Below, one piece after another: positions 61,549 through 64,000 of a DNA stretch of 64,000 nt. The notes beneath the pieces were generated by a model. It saw only the letters and a program-made list of their open reading frames with translations, made no database searches and was not told where the DNA came from. Source of the stretch: Burkholderiaceae bacterium (GTDB lineage Bacteria; Pseudomonadota; Gammaproteobacteria; Burkholderiales; Burkholderiaceae_E); assembly GCA_016710525.1 (NCBI GenBank), contig JADJVQ010000008.1:1-64000 (forward strand), given 5' to 3'. Each line of letters starts with the position of its first letter. Within the stretch, counting starts at the first letter, position 1. Position numbers and translations under genes: made by a program.

Positions 61549-62853
61549 ATGGCTAAGAACGTTGTTGTGATCGGCACCCAATGGGGTGATGAGGGCAAAG
61601 GCAAGCTCGTCGACTGGCTCACCGAGTCGGTTCACGGCGTCGTGCGGTTCCAGGGTGGCCACAACGCCGGGCATACGCTGATCATCGGCGGGCGCAAGCA
61701 GGTGTTGCGGCTGATCCCCTCCGGAATCCTGCGCCCCAAGACCATCTGTTACATCGGCAACGGTGTCGTGCTGGCGCCCGACGCGCTGCTGGCCGAGATT
61801 GCCGAGCTCGAGGCGGCCGGCGTGTCGGTGCGCGATCGGCTGCGCATCAGCGAGGCCTGCCCGCTGATCCTGCCCTATCACGTGGCCATCGATCAGGCCC
61901 GCGAAGCCAAGCGCGGCGAGGGCAAGATCGGCACCACGGGCCGCGGCATCGGGCCCGCCTACGAAGACAAAGTGGCGCGCCGGGCCTTGCGCCTGCAGGA
62001 CCTGTTCGCGCCGGCGCGGTTCCGCGAACGGCTGGCGGAGGTGCTCGATCTGCACAACTTCGTGCTGCAGCACTATCTGAAGGCGCAGCCGTTGTCGCTC
62101 GAGAAGATCGCCGACGACGCACTCGCGCTGGCCGAACAGATCAGGCCCATGGTGGCCGATGTGCCCGACGAACTGTCTCGCGCGATGGCGCGCGGCGAGA
62201 ACCTGCTGTTCGAGGGCGCCCAGGGTGCGCTGCTCGATGTCGATCACGGCACCTACCCGTACGTGACCAGCAGCAATTGCGTGGCAGGCGCGGCCGCGGC
62301 AGGCGCGGGCGTCGGGCCGCAGTCGCTGCACTATGTGCTGGGCATCACCAAGGCGTACACGACCCGGGTGGGCTCGGGGCCGTTCCCCACCGAACTGTTC
62401 GACGACATGGGCAAGCACCTGGCCACCGTCGGCAAGGAGTTCGGCGCGGTGACCGGCCGTCCGCGACGCACCGGCTGGTTCGATGCGCCGGCGCTCAAGC
62501 GCTCGATCCAGCTCAATGGCGTGAGCGGCCTGTGCGTCACCAAGCTCGACGTGCTCGACGGTCTGCCGGTGGTGAAGCTGTGCATCGGCTATCGGCGCAA
62601 GGGTGCCGGTGGCGCCCCGACGATCGACCTGCTGCCGTTCGGCGCCGATGCGGTCGAACACATGGAGCCGGTTTTCGAAGAGATGCCGGGCTGGACCCAG
62701 AGCACCTGTGGCGTTCAGTCCTGGGACCGCCTGCCGGGCAATGCGCAGCGGTATCTGGAACGCCTTTCGCAGTCGGTTGGCGCACCGATCGACATCGTCT
62801 CGACCGGGCCCGATCGCGATGAAACAATCCTGGTGCGTCATCCCTTCGCCTGA
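61549..62853 (+). CDS. purA: Adenylosuccinate synthetase
   Basis: A 434-residue enzyme from ATG 61549. GTQWGDEGKGKLVDWLTE (P-loop and catalytic Asp), GGHNAGHT (catalytic His), TTGRGIGPAYEDKVAR, FEGAQGALLDVDHGTYPYVTSSN and VTGRPRRTGWFD are diagnostic. It condenses IMP and aspartate with GTP in AMP synthesis. The leader has a small stem GGCTCC-GCA-GGAGCC at about 61515-61529. The phosphoribosyltransferase gene follows 9 bp downstream. Confidence 0.97.
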   Translation: MAKNVVVIGTQWGDEGKGKLVDWLTESVHGVVRFQGGHNAGHTLIIGGRKQVLRLIPSGILRPKTICYIGNGVVLAPDALLAEIAELEAAGVSVRDRLRISEACPLILPYHVAIDQAREAKRGEGKIGTTGRGIGPAYEDKVARRALRLQDLFAPARFRERLAEVLDLHNFVLQHYLKAQPLSLEKIADDALALAEQIRPMVADVPDELSRAMARGENLLFEGAQGALLDVDHGTYPYVTSSNCVAGAAAAGAGVGPQSLHYVLGITKAYTTRVGSGPFPTELFDDMGKHLATVGKEFGAVTGRPRRTGWFDAPALKRSIQLNGVSGLCVTKLDVLDGLPVVKLCIGYRRKGAGGAPTIDLLPFGADAVEHMEPVFEEMPGWTQSTCGVQSWDRLPGNAQRYLERLSQSVGAPIDIVSTGPDRDETILVRHPFA

Positions 62854-62862
62854 GAACGCGTC

Positions 62863-63362
62863 ATGAAAGACCTGTATGTCTCGTGGGACGAGTACAACCG
62901 GCTGATCGAGAAGCTGGCGATCCGGGTCTACGACTCGGGCTGGAACTTCGATGCCATCGTCTGCCTGGCGCGCGGCGGGCTGCGCGTGGGCGACGTGCTG
63001 TCGCGGGTGTTCGACAAGCCCTTGGGCGTGCTGTTCACCAGTTCGTATCGCGAGGCGGGCGGCACCAAGCAGAGCCGCCTGGTCATCGCCGATCACCTGT
63101 CCAGCGCAGCGCCGCTGCCGGGCTCGCGCTGGCTGCTGGCCGACGATCTGGTCGACTCCGGCGGCACGCTGGTCGAGGTGGTTCCCGCCCTGAAGGCGCG
63201 ATTTCCTCAGATCGAGGAAGTGCGTTCCGCGGTGATCTGGCGCAAGGGCGCTTCGGTGGCCGAGCCCGACTATTACATCGAATACCTGCCCACCAATCCC
63301 TGGATTCACCAGCCGTTCGAGGAATACGACCACATGCGGCCAAGCGCGGGGACTCGATCTGA
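62863..63362 (+). CDS. Purine-type phosphoribosyltransferase, 3' end frame broken
   Basis: About 165 residues of a Gpt/xanthine-guanine-like PRTase: YVSWDEYNRLIEKLA, FDAIVCLARGGLRVGDVLS, and the PRPP loop WLLADDLVDSGGTLVEV. The domain ends near YDHMRP (~63342). The open frame then runs on to 63741 through the repeat field, adding ~130 Arg/Ala-rich residues. A missing G in the GCGGGGAC run near 63348 would instead end the protein at TGA 63360-63362 (AGDSI), the normal length. Linked to purA by 9 bp, it probably salvages a purine base. Confidence 0.85.
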
Positions 63363-63492
63363 AGGCCGGACGTCGGGTCGCCGCGCCGGAGCACAAGGGG
63401 TCGTGTGCGGCCTTGTAGAGGGTGCCAGAAGAGGACTCGCCCACGTCGCGGGCCCCTTCGCAAAGCGCGCAGGGGCTTTCTGGGCAGGAAGA

Positions 63493-63516
63493 AAACGCCT
63501 GCTTGCGCAGGCGTTT
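63493..63516. terminator. Hairpin 1 (perfect 10-bp arms), possible bidirectional terminator
   Basis: AAACGCCTGC, loop TTGC, then GCAGGCGTTT. Short T/A tails on both sides allow weak Rho-independent termination in either direction, including for the purA-PRTase transcript. An identical hairpin lies 72 bp further on. Confidence 0.55.
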
Positions 63517-63564
63517 GATGCCAGAAGGGGGCTTGTCCCCCACCGCGCTTGGGCAGGAAAAGAA

Positions 63565-63588
63565 AAACGCCTGCTTGCGCAGGCGTTT
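63565..63588. terminator. Hairpin 2, identical copy of hairpin 1
   Basis: The same 24 bases as at 63493-63516, preceded by AAAAGAA on the plus strand so that the minus-strand transcript ends in a longer T-rich stretch. Confidence 0.55.
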
Positions 63589-63705
63589 GGATTGGTGCCC
63601 AGAAGAGGACTCGCCCACGTTCCGCGGGCCCGGTCCGGCCGGCAGGCCGGCCCTTTCGAGTCCTCGCGCAATGTCCGCAGGGACATTGCTTTCTGGGCAG
63701 GAAAA

Positions 63706-63733
63706 GAAAAAGCCTGCTTGCGCAGGCTTTTTC
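63706..63733 (-). terminator. Intrinsic terminator of tRNA-Leu
   Basis: GAAAAAGCCTGC, loop TTGC, then GCAGGCTTTTTC form perfect 12-bp arms, followed on the minus strand by TTTTCC. It lies 9 bases beyond the encoded CCA of the tRNA-Leu gene, the right place for its terminator. It is the third member of the hairpin series. Confidence 0.8.
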
Positions 63734-63741
63734 TATATTGA

Positions 63742-63828
63742 TGGTGCCCAGAAGAGGACTCGAACCTCCACAGTCTTGCAACCGCTAGGACCTGAACCTA
63801 GTGCGTCTACCAATTCCGCCATCTGGGC
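63742..63828 (-). tRNA. tRNA-Leu (anticodon CAG)
   Basis: On the minus strand the 87-nt gene starts GCCCAGATGGCGGAATTGG (acceptor and D-arm), has anticodon stem CTAGG-TTCAGGT-CCTAG with anticodon CAG, a long variable arm as expected for leucine, the T-loop GGTTCGAGTCC, and ends CTGGGC-A-CCA with CCA encoded. The acceptor stem pairs GCCCAGA with TCTGGGC. It reads CUG codons, the most used leucine codon in this GC-rich genome. Confidence 0.96.
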
Positions 63829-63866
63829 TTTCTGTCGATTGGCGATGTTCGTCGACAGAGGCGCGA

Positions 63867-63894
63867 AGTTTAAAGTACCGGTGGGATTTGTCAA
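63867..63894 (-). promoter_or_regulatory. Promoter of tRNA-Leu
   Basis: On the minus strand TTGACA (63894-63889) and TAAACT (63872-63867) are 16 bp apart. Transcription would start near 63860, ~31 bases before the mature 5' end. The leader contains an inverted repeat CTGTCGA/TCGACAG (63832-63838 and 63852-63858). Confidence 0.65.
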
Positions 63895-63954
63895 ATCGGC
63901 CTGTGCGCCGACAACACACCGGCCACGTACGTTGAAAGATCTAGGAATCCGACC

Positions 63955-64000
63955 ATGACCCCAGCAGCGTGGGTATTGCCCACCCGCGAGGAAATCCTCG
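63955..64000 (+). CDS. rnr: Start of a gene cut by the window edge, possibly ribonuclease R
   Basis: ATG 63955 opens a frame of 15 complete codons to the edge: MTPAAWVLPTREEIL. The LPTREEIL segment resembles the IPSREEIL-type start of RNase R, and rnr commonly follows the purA-tRNA-Leu region in betaproteobacteria. Only the first residues are visible, so this rests mainly on gene order. Confidence 0.4.
   Translation, partial: MTPAAWVLPTREEIL

Larger units (their letters stand above)
63421..63762. repeat. Tandem copies of the tRNA-Leu 3' end with hairpins
   Basis: The 20 bp at the 3' end of the tRNA-Leu gene (GGTGCCCAGAAGAGGACTCG on the plus strand, 63743-63762) recur exactly at 63594-63613, with one deletion at 63421-63439, and degenerately at 63517-63535. 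Each of the three extra copies is followed by GGGCAGGAA(AA)GAAAA and a CCTGC-TTGC-GCAGG hairpin. Spacing is 96, 77 and 149 bp. A 9-bp-arm stem (GCAATGTCC/GGACATTGC) lies at 63668-63689. The field fills the 379-bp gap between the PRTase and the tRNA gene. Confidence 0.85.

Noticed and set aside
60292..63618. A 1108-codon open frame on the minus strand
   Set aside because: It is antisense to hisZ, purA and the PRTase, has no recognisable domain and has the composition of a shadow frame.
63421..63762. attL/attR of a genomic island at tRNA-Leu
   Set aside because: The copies are only 77-149 bp apart, there is no integrase or phage gene nearby, and gene order on both sides is the conserved one. 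A relic of past integration stays possible.

Overview
This window reads as chromosome of a GC-rich betaproteobacterium, most likely a member of Burkholderiales. The support is gene order: ndk-rlmN-pilF-rodZ-ispG-hisS-yfgM-bamB-der-hfq-hflX-hflK-hflC-yjeT-hisZ-purA-phosphoribosyltransferase-tRNA-Leu is the typical betaproteobacterial arrangement. HisZ, surE-pcm-nlpD and a PilGHIJ-ChpA cluster fit the same group. I cannot name the genus from sequence alone. No phage, insertion sequence or CRISPR array is visible.

Layout. Positions 1-8400 hold a diguanylate cyclase cut by the window edge, an EamA transporter, an OmpR-type two-component pair divergent from a Met/His-rich Spy/CpxP-like periplasmic protein, two thioredoxin-fold detoxification enzymes, and a short-chain dehydrogenase coupled to an acyl-CoA thioesterase. 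Positions 8400-18600 hold a GGDEF/EAL protein, a second EamA transporter, a second dehydrogenase, an M81 peptidase/SMP-30 pair, a GST-like protein, two acyl-CoA dehydrogenases and a LuxR-type response regulator. Positions 18700-24600 (minus strand) hold a three-gene MoxR ATPase / metallopeptidase-VWA / membrane-protein operon, an ArsR-type regulator, a 75-residue protein and serA. Positions 24880-30890 hold a dihydrouridine synthase, a TrkA-type channel, a divergent DUF2069/YihY pair, an alpha/beta hydrolase and metY. Positions 31059-38300 are the type IV pilus chemosensory operon (pilG, pilH, pilI, pilJ, chpA). Positions 38340-43525 hold a CBS protein and the coupled chain surE-pcm-nlpD-exonuclease-rlmD; no rpoS follows nlpD. 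Positions 43640-46120 hold an acyl-CoA ligase and a Bax-inhibitor-1 protein. Positions 46497-63362 are the housekeeping run from ndk to purA. The window ends with a tRNA-Leu(CAG), a repeat field containing copies of that tRNA's 3' end, and the first codons of what is probably rnr.

How the genes work together. Many neighbours overlap by ATGA, GTGA or TGATG junctions, so translational coupling is common. Three modules are coherent: an envelope-stress or metal-response circuit (3420-5041), a surface-sensing circuit for type IV pili (31059-38295), and the outer-membrane/ribosome/RNA-chaperone housekeeping cluster (46497-62853).

Reading frames. At least ten genes, including der (essential in well-studied bacteria), show one or two single-base frame breaks, mostly in GC-rich linkers. 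I read most of these as assembly or base-calling indels and annotate the genes as CDS spanning the break. Regulatory observations that stand out are a 25-bp palindrome resembling an IscR type 1 site in front of serA, a symmetric -10 element between two divergent start codons (27429/27450), and start codons lying six to eight bases from -10-like hexamers at metY and surE, which suggests leaderless mRNAs.
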